Positions 7,995 through 17,707 of a DNA stretch of 64,000 nt are shown piece after piece. Each line of letters begins with the position of its first letter. Positions within the stretch are counted from its first letter, which is position 1. The position numbers were made by a program, and so were the translations under genes. This DNA comes from Microbacterium sp. Root553 (GTDB taxonomy: Bacteria > Actinomycetota > Actinomycetes > Actinomycetales > Microbacteriaceae). The DNA is taken from NCBI RefSeq assembly GCF_001426995.1, contig NZ_LMFY01000003.1, positions 62,001 through 126,000 of the forward strand, read 5' to 3'. The notes under the pieces are model-generated. The model saw only the letters and a list, made by a program, of their open reading frames with translations. It was not told where the DNA came from and did not search any database.

Positions 7995-9659
7995 GTGGCG
8001 AAGACGCACATGCTCCGGCGCTGGCGGAGAGCGGCGATCGTGGGACTGGCGGCAGCGGCCGTGGTCCTCAGCGGTTGCAGCATCCAGATCAGTTCGCAGC
8101 CCGATCCATCGATCGGCGACGACACGATGCTCATCAACGCGGACAAGGGGAACCCGTTCTTCACGCGGAACTTCAATCCGTACCTGACGAACACCCGCAC
8201 CGCGTCGAGGTGGATCTACGAACCGCTGATCCTGGTGAACCCGCTCGACAACACGCTCAACCCGTGGCTGGCCGAGTCCTGGTCGCAGCCCGATGCGCGC
8301 ACGGTCGTCATGACGATCCGCGACGGCGTCGAATGGAGCGACGGCGAAGAGCTGACCCCCGATGACGTCGCCTTCACGTTCCAGCTGCTGAAGGACAACC
8401 CCGCCCTCGACATCAAGGGCGCGTGGCAGCACCTCGAGAGCGTCGAGGTCGACGGTGACGACGTCATCATGCACCTGCAGACCGACGACGCCCCGTCACT
8501 GTCGATCCTCGGTCTGACGATGATCGTCCCCGAGCACATCTGGAGCGATGTCAAGGACCCCGGCACGTTCCGCAACGAGAACCCGGTCGGCACCGGGCCC
8601 TTCGTGCTGGGCAACTACAACGACCAGCAGTACTCGATGGACAAGAACCCCGACTACTGGCAGGCCGACAAGATCGAGATCGAGCACATCATCCTGCCCG
8701 GCACCAACACCCAGCTCGACACGGTGACGCGCGGCTACGACTGGTCGTACTCGTTCATCTCCGACGTCGAGGGCACCTGGGGCGCGGCGAGCGAGCACAA
8801 CACCTGGTGGTTCCCGCCGGGCGGCGTGATCGCCCTGATGCCGAACCTCGAGGTCGCGCCGTTCGACGACGTGAACGTGCGTCGCGGCATCGCGCTCTCG
8901 CTCGATCGTGAGGAGATCGCCGAGACCGCCTCCGAGGGGTACATGCAGCCCGCCGGCCAGACCGGACTCATCCTGCCGAACCAGGAGGAGTACCTCGACC
9001 CCTCGATCCCCGACCAGGGCATGATCACGCAGGACGCGGATGCCGCGCTCGCGGCGTTCGCGGAGTCCGGATACACGCTCGACGGCGACCGACTCGTCGG
9101 CCCCGACGGCGAACAGCTCGAGTTCGCGCTCACGACGGCCAACGGCTACTCGGACTGGACCCGCGCGGCACAGACCGTGCAGCGCCAGCTCGCCGCCGTC
9201 GGTGTGAAGGTCACTCTGAAGCTGCCGCAGCCCGCGGGGTACCAGAGTGCGATCAGCAACGGCGACTTCGAGATGGCGATCGGAGGCATGGGCAACGGCG
9301 ACATCTACCAGGCGTACAACAACCTGCTCTCGAGCCAGTTCTACGTGCCCTCCGGCGAAGCCACGGCGAACAACTTCGAGCGTTATCAGTCGGATGAGGT
9401 CGATGCGCTGCTCGCGGAGTACCGCGAGACGGTCGATCCTGCACGTCAGACCGAGATCACTCACGAGCTGCAGAACATCGTGTACGACGAGCTGCCGGTG
9501 ATCGGCCTCTACTACGGCGGAATCTGGGGTCTATTCAACGACGCCAAGTTCACCGGATGGCCCTCGGCGGATGACCCGTACATGATCCCGCAGAACTACG
9601 ACTCGGCGCCGCTGCTGATCTTCACCAGGCTCGAGCGCGTGAAGGGAGACGACCAGTGA
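7995..9659 (+). CDS. ABC transporter substrate-binding lipoprotein (SBP family 5)
   Basis: A 554-residue extracytoplasmic binding protein of the oligopeptide/dipeptide class (SBP_bac_5). A positively charged N-terminus and hydrophobic stretch end in the lipobox LSGC, with Cys28 lipidated. Family segments include IYEPLILVNP, WSDGEELTPDDVAFTFQLLKD and GTGPFVLGNYN. In bacteria with this gene order these proteins often bind oligosaccharides rather than peptides, and the GH1 enzyme at the operon end favours beta-linked oligosaccharides. GTG 7995 follows GAGGTGG at 7984-7990. The stop overlaps the next gene's GTG. Confidence 0.92.
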   Translation: MAKTHMLRRWRRAAIVGLAAAAVVLSGCSIQISSQPDPSIGDDTMLINADKGNPFFTRNFNPYLTNTRTASRWIYEPLILVNPLDNTLNPWLAESWSQPDARTVVMTIRDGVEWSDGEELTPDDVAFTFQLLKDNPALDIKGAWQHLESVEVDGDDVIMHLQTDDAPSLSILGLTMIVPEHIWSDVKDPGTFRNENPVGTGPFVLGNYNDQQYSMDKNPDYWQADKIEIEHIILPGTNTQLDTVTRGYDWSYSFISDVEGTWGAASEHNTWWFPPGGVIALMPNLEVAPFDDVNVRRGIALSLDREEIAETASEGYMQPAGQTGLILPNQEEYLDPSIPDQGMITQDADAALAAFAESGYTLDGDRLVGPDGEQLEFALTTANGYSDWTRAAQTVQRQLAAVGVKVTLKLPQPAGYQSAISNGDFEMAIGGMGNGDIYQAYNNLLSSQFYVPSGEATANNFERYQSDEVDALLAEYRETVDPARQTEITHELQNIVYDELPVIGLYYGGIWGLFNDAKFTGWPSADDPYMIPQNYDSAPLLIFTRLERVKGDDQ

Positions 9660-10636
9660 AGTACGTCCTGCAGAAGGTCGGCCTCTTCGTGCTCACGCTG
9701 TGGGCCGCGATCACGCTGAACTTCTTCCTCCCGCGGATGATGCCGGGGTCCCCGGCCGATGCTGCGATCGCCAAGCTCGCGCAGAACGGGCCGGTGTCCG
9801 ACGCGACCAGAGCCGCGATCGAGGCGCAGCTCGGCGTCCCGACCGGATCCCTGTGGGATCAGTACATCTCCTACCTCGGACAGGTTTCCCGTCTCGACTT
9901 CGGGGTCTCGTACACGTTCTATCCGCAGACGGTGTCGAGCATGGTGTCGACCGCGCTGCCGTACACGATCGGCCTGGTCGGCATCGTCACGGTCCTCGCC
10001 TTCGTGATCGGCACGCTGATCGGCGTCGCCGCCGCGTGGCGCCGCGGCACCTGGCTCGACTCGCTGCCGACGCTGACCGGATCGTTCCTCAGCACCTTCC
10101 CGTACTTCTGGACCGCGCTGCTGCTGCTGTTCTTCCTCGGGTACGTGCTGCACTGGTTCCCGACGACCGGCGCGTACGCCGCGACCACGGCACCGGGCTT
10201 CACGGGGGACTTCCTCGCCGACCTGGCCCGCCATGCGGTGCTGCCGGCGCTGACGATCCTGCTGACCTCCCTCGGCGGCTGGATCATCGGCATGCGCAAC
10301 GCCATGATCAACACGCTGGGCGAGGACTACGTCACCTTCGCCGAGGCGAACGGTCTGCACGGCCGCACGATCGCCGTCCGCTACGCCGCCCGCAACGCGA
10401 TCCTGCCGAACCTCACCGGCTTCGGTCTCACCCTCGGCGGTGTGGTCGGCGGATCGATCCTCGTCGAGCAGGTCTTCCAGTACCCCGGTATCGGATATCT
10501 GCTCTTCAACGCCGTGATCGGGCAGGACTACCCGCTCATGCAGGCGCTCTTCCTGATGATCACCGTCAGCGTGCTCGTCGCCAACTTCCTCGTGGACATC
10601 CTCTACGGGGTACTCGACCCGAGGACTCGCCGATGA
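9656..10636 (+). CDS. ABC transporter permease, DppB type
   Basis: First inner-membrane subunit of the importer, 326 residues with six predicted helices. It has the long extracytoplasmic loop after helix 1 (PGSPADAAIAKLAQNGPVSDA) and the ATPase-contacting EAA-like loop near EANGLHGRTIAVRYAARNAILPNLTG. The GTG start lies inside the binding-protein stop (GTGA), so translation is coupled. It should pair with the DppC-type permease that follows. Confidence 0.93.
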   Translation: MKYVLQKVGLFVLTLWAAITLNFFLPRMMPGSPADAAIAKLAQNGPVSDATRAAIEAQLGVPTGSLWDQYISYLGQVSRLDFGVSYTFYPQTVSSMVSTALPYTIGLVGIVTVLAFVIGTLIGVAAAWRRGTWLDSLPTLTGSFLSTFPYFWTALLLLFFLGYVLHWFPTTGAYAATTAPGFTGDFLADLARHAVLPALTILLTSLGGWIIGMRNAMINTLGEDYVTFAEANGLHGRTIAVRYAARNAILPNLTGFGLTLGGVVGGSILVEQVFQYPGIGYLLFNAVIGQDYPLMQALFLMITVSVLVANFLVDILYGVLDPRTRR

Positions 10637-11547
10637 CCTCCACCATGAACGTCAAGGTTCCCGCCGAGCGGATCGCGGCTCCCAGCCCGTGGCGCTCGTT
10701 CGCCCGCATGGTCGGCACGCTCTGGTCGAACGGCAAGGCCAGGCTCGGACTCATCATCCTCGGACTCTTCGTCGTGGTGGCGGTGTTCGCACCGCTGATC
10801 GCGCCGTACGGGGCCAAGGACAACTCGTTCGAGCGCAACGCCGACGCCTCGTGGGCCCACTGGCTCGGGACGACGGCCGCCGGGGAGGATGTGCTGAGCC
10901 AGCTGATCTTCGGATCGCAGATCAGCCTGCTGGTCGGCCTCGCCGCCGGCATCCTCTCGACGATCGTCGCCGTGCTGATCGGTCTCAGCTGGGGGTACAT
11001 GCGCGGATTCCTGGGCGAGGTGATCGGCTTCATCGTCAATCTCTTCCTCGTGATCCCCGGTCTGCCCCTCATGATCGTGATCGCCGCCTACCTGCAGAAC
11101 GGCGGCATCCTGATGATCATCGCGGTGATCGTCGTCACCGGATGGGCATGGGGAGCGCGTGTGCTGCGCAGCCAGACCCAGTCGCTCCGCGGCAACGACT
11201 TCGTCACCTCGGCGCAGTTCTCGGGTGACAGCCGCGCGCGCATCGTGTTCCGCGAGATCCTGCCGAACATGACCTCGATCATCGCCGGGACGCTCTTCGG
11301 AGCGGCGACCGCGGCCATCCTCGCGGAGGCCGGACTCGAGTTCCTCGGTCTCGGAGACTCCAGCATCGTCAGCTGGGGCACCATGCTCTACTGGGCGCAG
11401 AACTCCAACTCCCTGCTCACGGGGCAGTGGCTGCTGCTGTTCGCCCCCGGTCTGTGCATCGCCCTGCTCGCCCTGAGCCTGACACTGATCAACTTCGGCG
11501 TGGACGGCATCTCCAATCCGCGCCTGCGTGAAGGGAAGGGCCGATGA
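10633..11547 (+). CDS. ABC transporter permease, DppC type
   Basis: Second permease subunit, 304 residues. It has the OppC_N segment near the start (GKARLGLIILGLFVVVAVFAPLIAPYG), the HWLGTTAAGEDVLSQLI signature of the DppC group, and a coupling loop around SAQFSGDSRARIVFREILPN. The ATG overlaps the DppB stop (ATGA) and its own stop overlaps the next gene, so the operon is tightly coupled. Confidence 0.93.
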   Translation: MTSTMNVKVPAERIAAPSPWRSFARMVGTLWSNGKARLGLIILGLFVVVAVFAPLIAPYGAKDNSFERNADASWAHWLGTTAAGEDVLSQLIFGSQISLLVGLAAGILSTIVAVLIGLSWGYMRGFLGEVIGFIVNLFLVIPGLPLMIVIAAYLQNGGILMIIAVIVVTGWAWGARVLRSQTQSLRGNDFVTSAQFSGDSRARIVFREILPNMTSIIAGTLFGAATAAILAEAGLEFLGLGDSSIVSWGTMLYWAQNSNSLLTGQWLLLFAPGLCIALLALSLTLINFGVDGISNPRLREGKGR

Positions 11548-13253
11548 GCGCCATGGAAGACAGCGGCATCCTGCTCGACGTGCAGGATCTGTCGGTCGAA
11601 TACGCATCGCCGGGCACGAAGCCGGTCACCGCGGTCGAGAGCGTCTCGTTCTCGCTGCGACGCGGCGAGTTCGTCGGGCTCGTCGGGGAGTCCGGGTCGG
11701 GCAAGTCGACCCTGGGCTTCGCGCTGACCCGTCTGCAGAAGCCCCCGGCGCGCATCAGCGGCGGCCGCATCCTGTTCGACGGTCGCGACATCCGCGAGCT
11801 GAACGCGGAGGAGCTGCGGCGTCAGCGTCAGGGCGGGTTCGCGATGGTGCTGCAGTCCGGCATGAACGCGCTGAACCCGGTGCGAACGGTCGGCAATCAC
11901 TTCCGCGACATCTTCGCCGCCCACGGACACGTGCCCCAGAAGGATCGGGAGGCCAGGGCCGAAGAGCTGATCGGCAAGGTGGGCCTCGACCGTTCGGTGC
12001 TCGCGCGGTATCCGAGCGAGCTGTCCGGGGGAATGCGCCAGCGCACCTCGATCGCTCTCGCGCTCTCGCTGGAGCCCCAGCTGATGGTGTTCGACGAGCC
12101 GACCACGGCCCTCGACGTGCTCGTGCAGCACGCCGTCATGGACACGATCAAGGACCTGCAGCGGTCCGAGCACTTCACCGCGATCCTGATCAGCCATGAC
12201 CTGGGCATCGTGCTCGAGGCCACCGATCGGGTCATGGTCATGCACGAGGGACGGATCGTCGAGGACGCGCCGAGCATCGACATCCTCACCAGGCCGCAGG
12301 ACGAGTACACGCAGATGCTGCTCAGCCACTACGCCGACCCGAGGGCCGAGTCGATCTCGATCCCCGGTTTCGTCGACCTGGGCACGCGCCGACGCGAGGG
12401 ACGGTCGCGCACCGACGTCACCGAGACGGTGCCGACGGTGTCGCAGCGGGACACACGCCGTGCGGATGCCGCGATCGTCGTCGAGGGCGTGTCGAAGCGG
12501 TACCCCGCACCCCGCCGCGGCGAGAAGCCGGTGACGGCGGTCGACGACGTGTCGTTCCGGCTCGAACCGGGTGAGGCGCTCGCCCTCGTCGGGGCGTCGG
12601 GCTCGGGCAAGTCGACGATCGCGAAGCTCATCACGGGCGTCGAGAAGCCCACCGACGGCACCGTGCGGTTCGGCGACGTCGATGTGGCGAGCCTCGGCCG
12701 CAAGGGGCTGCGCGATCTCCGCAAGGACGTCCAGATGGTCTTCCAGGACCCGTATGCGGCGCTCAACCCGCTGCACACCGTCGAGTACGCCCTCAGCCGT
12801 CCGATCCGCAACTACACGAAGCTCCGGGGACAGGAAGCACGGGATCGCATGCTCGAACTCCTCGAGACGGTGGGACTGACACCGGTCGAGCAGTTCGCGG
12901 CGAAGCTCCCGCACCAGCTCTCGGGCGGTCAGCGTCAGCGCGTGGTCATCGCGCGGGCGCTCGCCAGCGACCCGCAGGTACTGATCGCCGACGAGCCCGT
13001 CTCGATGCTCGACGTGTCGCTGCGCGCGGGCGTGCTCGCCCTGCTCGAGGACCTGCGTGAGCGGTGGGGCATCAGCATGCTCTACATCACGCACGACCTG
13101 CTGAGCGCGCGCCTGGTCACCGAGAACATCCTGGTGCTCAACAGCGGACGGGTCGTGGAGCGGGGCGAGACCGCCCATGTTCTGCAGCATCCCGAGGACC
13201 CGTACACGGTCCAGCTGCTGGATGCCGTGCCCAACCCGTCACGCATCCGATAA
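11544..13253 (+). CDS. ABC transporter double ATPase (DppD-DppF fusion)
   Basis: A 569-residue cytosolic energy module with two complete nucleotide-binding domains in one chain. Domain 1 has Walker A GESGSGKST, signature LSGGMRQR and Walker B LMVFDEP; domain 2 has GASGSGKST, LSGGQRQR and LIADEP. Separate DppD and DppF proteins are more common, but this fusion is frequent in actinobacteria. The short linker is around residues 275-310. It would drive both permeases, and the GH1 gene follows after about 50 bases. Confidence 0.93.
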   Translation: MSAMEDSGILLDVQDLSVEYASPGTKPVTAVESVSFSLRRGEFVGLVGESGSGKSTLGFALTRLQKPPARISGGRILFDGRDIRELNAEELRRQRQGGFAMVLQSGMNALNPVRTVGNHFRDIFAAHGHVPQKDREARAEELIGKVGLDRSVLARYPSELSGGMRQRTSIALALSLEPQLMVFDEPTTALDVLVQHAVMDTIKDLQRSEHFTAILISHDLGIVLEATDRVMVMHEGRIVEDAPSIDILTRPQDEYTQMLLSHYADPRAESISIPGFVDLGTRRREGRSRTDVTETVPTVSQRDTRRADAAIVVEGVSKRYPAPRRGEKPVTAVDDVSFRLEPGEALALVGASGSGKSTIAKLITGVEKPTDGTVRFGDVDVASLGRKGLRDLRKDVQMVFQDPYAALNPLHTVEYALSRPIRNYTKLRGQEARDRMLELLETVGLTPVEQFAAKLPHQLSGGQRQRVVIARALASDPQVLIADEPVSMLDVSLRAGVLALLEDLRERWGISMLYITHDLLSARLVTENILVLNSGRVVERGETAHVLQHPEDPYTVQLLDAVPNPSRIR

Positions 13254-13306
13254 TCCGTCATCCACCGACGAACACCTCACCCGACGAACACGAGAGGGGC
13301 GCACCT

Positions 13307-14476
13307 GTGCTCACATTCCCTGACGGCTTTCTCTGGGGCGCCGCGACCGCGGCCCATCAGGTGGAGGGGAACAACACGACCAGCAACTGGTGGACGATGG
13401 AGCACGCTCCCGGGTCCCCGATGGTGGAGCCCTCGGGCGACGCCGCCGACCACTTCCACCGGTATCCGGAGGACATGCGGCTTCTCGCCGATGCCGGACT
13501 GAACTCGTACCGCTTCTCGCTGGAGTGGGCGCGCATCGAGCCCGAGCGCGGCTTCGTGTCGCGGGCGATGCTCGACCACTACCGGCGGATGATCGACACG
13601 GCGCGCGAGAACGGGCTCGACCCGACGGTGACCCTGATGCACTTCACGGTGCCGCAGTGGTTCCAGAAGGACGGATTCTGGCGGGCGGATGATGCGGTCG
13701 ACCTCTTCTCGCGCTACGTCGAGACGGTGCTGCCGATCCTCGACGGCGTGACCTACGTCTGCACGATCAACGAGCCGAACATCGCGGCGATGCTCGCCGG
13801 GGGAGAGGATGCGGCCAACCTCGTCGCGTTCGGTCTGCCGAACCCCGACCTCGCGGTGGCCGACACCCTGCTCGACGCGCACCACCGGGCATCCGAGATC
13901 CTGCACTCCGTCCCGGGCGTGCAGGCGGGATGGACGATCGCGACGCAGGCCTTCCACTCCACCGGCGAGCCCGGTGCCGACGAGATGCTGGCCGAGTACG
14001 GCGACCCTCGCGATCACTGGTACCTCGACCAGTCCGCGGGAGACGACTTCGTCGGTGTGCAGGCGTACACGCGCACCTTCATCGGCCCCGAGGGCCCTCG
14101 CCCGGTCGCGGACGATGTCGAGACGACGCTCACCGGGTGGGAGTTCTTCCCCGAAGCGCTCGAGATGGGCGTGCGCAGTGCGTGGGAGCGCAGCGGAGGG
14201 GTGCCGGTGCTCGTGACCGAGAACGGCATCGCGACCGCGGACGACACCCGGCGCATCGCGTACACCCAGGGCGCGCTGGAGGGGCTGCACCGGGCGATCT
14301 CGGACGGCATCGAGGTCAAGGCGTATCAGCACTGGAGTGCGCTCGACAACTACGAGTGGGCCAGCGGATTCCGCCCGACCTTCGGTCTCATCGGCTTCGA
14401 TCACGAGACGTTCGAGCGCGCACCGAAGCCGTCGCTGGCATGGCTGGGAGAGGTGGCCCGCCGCAACGCCCTCTGA
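13307..14476 (+). CDS. glycoside hydrolase family 1 (beta-glucosidase-like), short form
   Basis: A 389-residue retaining beta-glycosidase. The N-terminus FPDGFLWGAATAAHQVEG is the GH1 entry signature. The acid/base Glu is E156 in INEP and the nucleophile is E305 in TENG; WSALDNYEWASGF provides sugar-binding Trp residues. GH1 enzymes are usually about 450 residues, so this one lacks some loop sequence between the two catalytic residues. No signal peptide is seen, so it should act in the cytosol on imported oligosaccharides or beta-glucosides. The GTG start at 13307 follows GAGAGGGG. It ends the transport operon. Confidence 0.9.
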   Translation: MLTFPDGFLWGAATAAHQVEGNNTTSNWWTMEHAPGSPMVEPSGDAADHFHRYPEDMRLLADAGLNSYRFSLEWARIEPERGFVSRAMLDHYRRMIDTARENGLDPTVTLMHFTVPQWFQKDGFWRADDAVDLFSRYVETVLPILDGVTYVCTINEPNIAAMLAGGEDAANLVAFGLPNPDLAVADTLLDAHHRASEILHSVPGVQAGWTIATQAFHSTGEPGADEMLAEYGDPRDHWYLDQSAGDDFVGVQAYTRTFIGPEGPRPVADDVETTLTGWEFFPEALEMGVRSAWERSGGVPVLVTENGIATADDTRRIAYTQGALEGLHRAISDGIEVKAYQHWSALDNYEWASGFRPTFGLIGFDHETFERAPKPSLAWLGEVARRNAL

Positions 14477-14494
14477 CGGGGTTACCCTCGGATC

Positions 14495-16066
14495 ATGACC
14501 AACCGGAGCGTGACCGACCGGAGCACGATCGAGGAGACCCGCACGCTGCGGGGCGACCGGCGTCGATCGGCGGCCGCCGGGCTGAGCGCGGCGGCCGCCG
14601 CGGTCGGCCTGGCGGAGCTCGTCGCCGCCGTCGTGGAACCCAGCGCGAGTCCGTTCGCGGTGATCGGCAGCGGTCTGATCGACCTCGCCCCGAGCTGGGC
14701 GAAGGATGCCGCCATCGCCCTGTTCGGCACGGGTGACAAGCTCGCGCTGATCACAGGGATCGCGATCGTCCTCGTCGGCGTCGCCGCGCTCGCCGGCATC
14801 CTCGAGCGGCGGCGCGCGGGAGTGGGCGCCACGATCCTCGCCGCTCTGGGCGTGCTGGCGCTGGTCGCTGCGATGATCCGTCCCGGTGCCGGGCCGTTCG
14901 CCTGGCTTCCCGGGCTCGTCGCGGGAGCGGTCGCCGTGGTCGCCCTGCGGCTGCTCGTGCGACGGCTGAGTCCCGTGCCGTATCTCCGCCCCGACGCCGA
15001 GGAGCGCCGACGGTTCCTGCTGTGGACCGTCGGCGTCGCCGCGACCGGCGTGGTGGCCCTCGTCGTGGGCAATGCCGCGCGGGGTGCGACCCGATCGATC
15101 GACGCGGTGCGCACCGCTCTGCGGCTGCCTGCGCCGACCACGCCCGCGCCTGCGGTCGCCGCGAGCGCCGAGCTCGGCGTGCCCGGACTCGCCTCGGTCG
15201 TCACCTCGAACGCCGATTTCTACCGCATCGACACCGCGCTGATCGTGCCGCGCCTGGACCCCGCGGACTGGACGCTGCGCATCCACGGCATGGTCGAGCG
15301 CGAGGTGCGGATCACGTGGGACGAACTCCTCGCGCTGCCGATGCAGGAGTCCTACGTGACGCTCGCCTGCGTCTCGAACGAGGTGGGCGGAGACCTGATC
15401 GGCAACGCCCGATGGCTCGGGCATCCCGTGCGCGAGCTGCTCGCGAAGGCGGGGGTCGACCCCGATGCCGACATGGTGCTGTCGAGGTCGTCGGACGGAT
15501 TCACCGCGTCGACGCCGATCGAGGCGCTGACCGATGACCGCGACGCCCTGCTGGCCGTGGCGATGAACGGCGAGCCCCTGCCGATCGAGCACGGGTTCCC
15601 GGTGCGCATGGTGGTGCCGGGCCTCTACGGCTACGTGTCCGCGACGAAGTGGGTGACCGAGCTCGAGGTCACCCGGTTCGATCGCGCGACCGCGTACTGG
15701 ACGGACCGCGGCTGGTCCGAGCGTGGGCCCGTGAAGCTGCAGTCCCGCATCGACGTGCCCCGACCTGGGCAGCGGATCGACGCCGGCGATGCGGTCGTCG
15801 CCGGCATGGCCTGGCAGCAGCACGTCGGCATCGAGGGCGTCGAGGTGCGCATCGATGAGGGGCCCTGGAGTCGCGCCGAGCTCTCGACGCCGATCTCGCC
15901 CGACACCTGGGTGCAGTGGCGCCTGCCGTGGGCGGCCGAGAGCGGCATGCACACCATCGAGTGCCGGGCGCTGAGCGCCGACGGCGAGACCCAGACCTCG
16001 GAACCGGCGGGTGTCGTGCCCGACGGCGCGCAGGGGTGGCATCGCATCCAGGTCTCGGTGGCGTGA
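14495..16066 (+). CDS. membrane-anchored molybdopterin oxidoreductase (sulfite oxidase-like)
   Basis: A 523-residue protein. The first ~200 residues contain about four to five hydrophobic helices; the rest is an extracytoplasmic sulfite-oxidase-like molybdenum-cofactor domain. The segment YVTLACVSNEVGGDLIGNARW includes the conserved Cys that would ligate molybdenum, and GFPVRMVVPGLYGYVSATKWV and TQRIDVPRPG-like turns fit the family. The C-terminal part is a Mo-co dimerisation immunoglobulin-like domain. Electron acceptor and substrate are unknown; sulfite, or oxidised methionine repair, are options. No molybdenum-cofactor genes are nearby. Confidence 0.88.
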   Translation: MTNRSVTDRSTIEETRTLRGDRRRSAAAGLSAAAAAVGLAELVAAVVEPSASPFAVIGSGLIDLAPSWAKDAAIALFGTGDKLALITGIAIVLVGVAALAGILERRRAGVGATILAALGVLALVAAMIRPGAGPFAWLPGLVAGAVAVVALRLLVRRLSPVPYLRPDAEERRRFLLWTVGVAATGVVALVVGNAARGATRSIDAVRTALRLPAPTTPAPAVAASAELGVPGLASVVTSNADFYRIDTALIVPRLDPADWTLRIHGMVEREVRITWDELLALPMQESYVTLACVSNEVGGDLIGNARWLGHPVRELLAKAGVDPDADMVLSRSSDGFTASTPIEALTDDRDALLAVAMNGEPLPIEHGFPVRMVVPGLYGYVSATKWVTELEVTRFDRATAYWTDRGWSERGPVKLQSRIDVPRPGQRIDAGDAVVAGMAWQQHVGIEGVEVRIDEGPWSRAELSTPISPDTWVQWRLPWAAESGMHTIECRALSADGETQTSEPAGVVPDGAQGWHRIQVSVA

Positions 16067-16119
16067 GCGCCGTTCCCGACGGCGTAACGCCCCCCGGCAT
16101 CCCGCCTAGAATTGTGCCC

Positions 16120-17697
16120 ATGCCCGCAGGCGACTCGTTCTACATCACCACGCCCATCTACTACCCCTCCGATGTCCCGCACATCGGCCACGGGTACACG
16201 TCGGTGGCGGTCGACGCGCTCGCGCGCTGGCACCGCCAGGGCGGCGACGACACGTGGATGCTCACGGGCACCGACGAGCACGGCCAGAAGATGCTGCGGG
16301 CGGCGGCGGCGAACAACGTCACCCCGCAGGAGTGGGTCGACAAGCTCGTCACCGAGTCGTGGTTCCCGCTGCTGGAGACCCTCGACGTCGCCAACGACGA
16401 CTTCATCCGCACCACCCAGGAGCGCCACGAGACGAACGTGCAGACGTTCTTCCAGCGCCTCTATGACAACGGGTACATCTATGCGGGCGAGTACGAGGCC
16501 CTCTACTGCGTGGGCTGCGAGGAGTTCAAGCCGGAGTCCGAGATCGTCGACGGGACCGGCCCCTTCGAGGGGCTCAAGGTCTGCGCGATCCACTCCAAGC
16601 CCCTCGAGCTGCTGCAGGAGAAGAACTACTTCTTCAAGCTCAGCGAGTTCCAGGACCGTCTGCTCGAGCTGTACCGGACGCAGCCCGATTTCGTGCGCCC
16701 CGATTCGGCCCGCAACGAGGTCGTCTCCTTCGTCAGCCAGGGACTCAAGGACCTCTCGATCTCGCGCTCCACGTTCGACTGGGGCATCCCGCTCCCGTGG
16801 GACGAGTCGCACGTCATCTACGTGTGGGTCGATGCGCTGCTCAACTACGCCACCGCCGTCGGGTACGGCGCCGACCAGGCGACGTTCGACCGTCGCTGGC
16901 CCGCGTACCACGTGGTCGGCAAGGACATCCTGCGCTTCCACGCGGTGATCTGGCCCGCGCTTCTCATGGCCGCAGGGCTCGAGGTGCCCCGCGGCGTCTT
17001 CGCGCACGGCTGGCTGCTCGTGGGTGGCGAGAAGATGTCGAAGTCCAAGCTCACCGGCATCGCCCCGACCGAGATCACCGACGTCTTCGGCTCCGACGCG
17101 TACCGCTACTACTTCCTGTCGGCGATCGCCTTCGGACAGGACGGCTCGTTCTCCTGGGAGGATCTGTCGGCCCGCTACCAGTCCGAGCTCGCGAACGGCT
17201 TCGGCAACCTCGCCTCGCGCACCATCGCGATGATCGAGAAGTACTTCGCCGGAGCTGTCCCCACGGCCGCCGAGTACACCGCGCGTGATCTGGAGATCCA
17301 GAAGATCGTCGCGGATGCCGCCTCCAACGCGGATGCCGCGGTCGAGCAGTTCCGCATCGACGAGGCCATCTCGTCGATCTGGACGATCGTCGATGCCCTG
17401 AACGGCTACATCACCGAGAACGAGCCGTGGGCTCTGGCACGCGACGACGGGCAGCGCGGTCGCCTCGGCACCGTCCTGTACACCTGCGCCGAGGGGCTGC
17501 GTGCGCTCGCCGTGCTGCTCTCGCCGGTCATGCCGCAGTCGACGGAGAAGCTCTGGAGCGCCCTCGGTGCCGCCGAGAGCCTCGGACGTCTGCAGGATCA
17601 GCCGATCCGCGAGGCGGGGGCGTGGGGGGTGCTGCGCCCGGGAACGAGCGTCCACGCACTCGCGCCGCTGTTCCCGCGCGTGGAGACCACCGCCTGA
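16120..17697 (+). CDS. metG: methionyl-tRNA synthetase
   Basis: Class I aminoacyl-tRNA synthetase of 525 residues that charges tRNA-Met and initiator tRNA. The HIGH-like motif is PHIGHGYTSVAVD and the KMSKS loop is GGEKMSKSKLTG. The connective domain carries a Cys-x2-Cys (CVGCEEF) and a later Cys-x2-His (CAIH), a likely zinc site. There is no C-terminal EMAP/tRNA-binding domain, as is usual for actinobacteria. ATG 16120 directly precedes the family N-terminus (SFYITTPIYYPS). tatD follows after 10 bases. Confidence 0.97.
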   Translation: MPAGDSFYITTPIYYPSDVPHIGHGYTSVAVDALARWHRQGGDDTWMLTGTDEHGQKMLRAAAANNVTPQEWVDKLVTESWFPLLETLDVANDDFIRTTQERHETNVQTFFQRLYDNGYIYAGEYEALYCVGCEEFKPESEIVDGTGPFEGLKVCAIHSKPLELLQEKNYFFKLSEFQDRLLELYRTQPDFVRPDSARNEVVSFVSQGLKDLSISRSTFDWGIPLPWDESHVIYVWVDALLNYATAVGYGADQATFDRRWPAYHVVGKDILRFHAVIWPALLMAAGLEVPRGVFAHGWLLVGGEKMSKSKLTGIAPTEITDVFGSDAYRYYFLSAIAFGQDGSFSWEDLSARYQSELANGFGNLASRTIAMIEKYFAGAVPTAAEYTARDLEIQKIVADAASNADAAVEQFRIDEAISSIWTIVDALNGYITENEPWALARDDGQRGRLGTVLYTCAEGLRALAVLLSPVMPQSTEKLWSALGAAESLGRLQDQPIREAGAWGVLRPGTSVHALAPLFPRVETTA

Positions 17698-17707
17698 GCC
17701 TGGCCCC

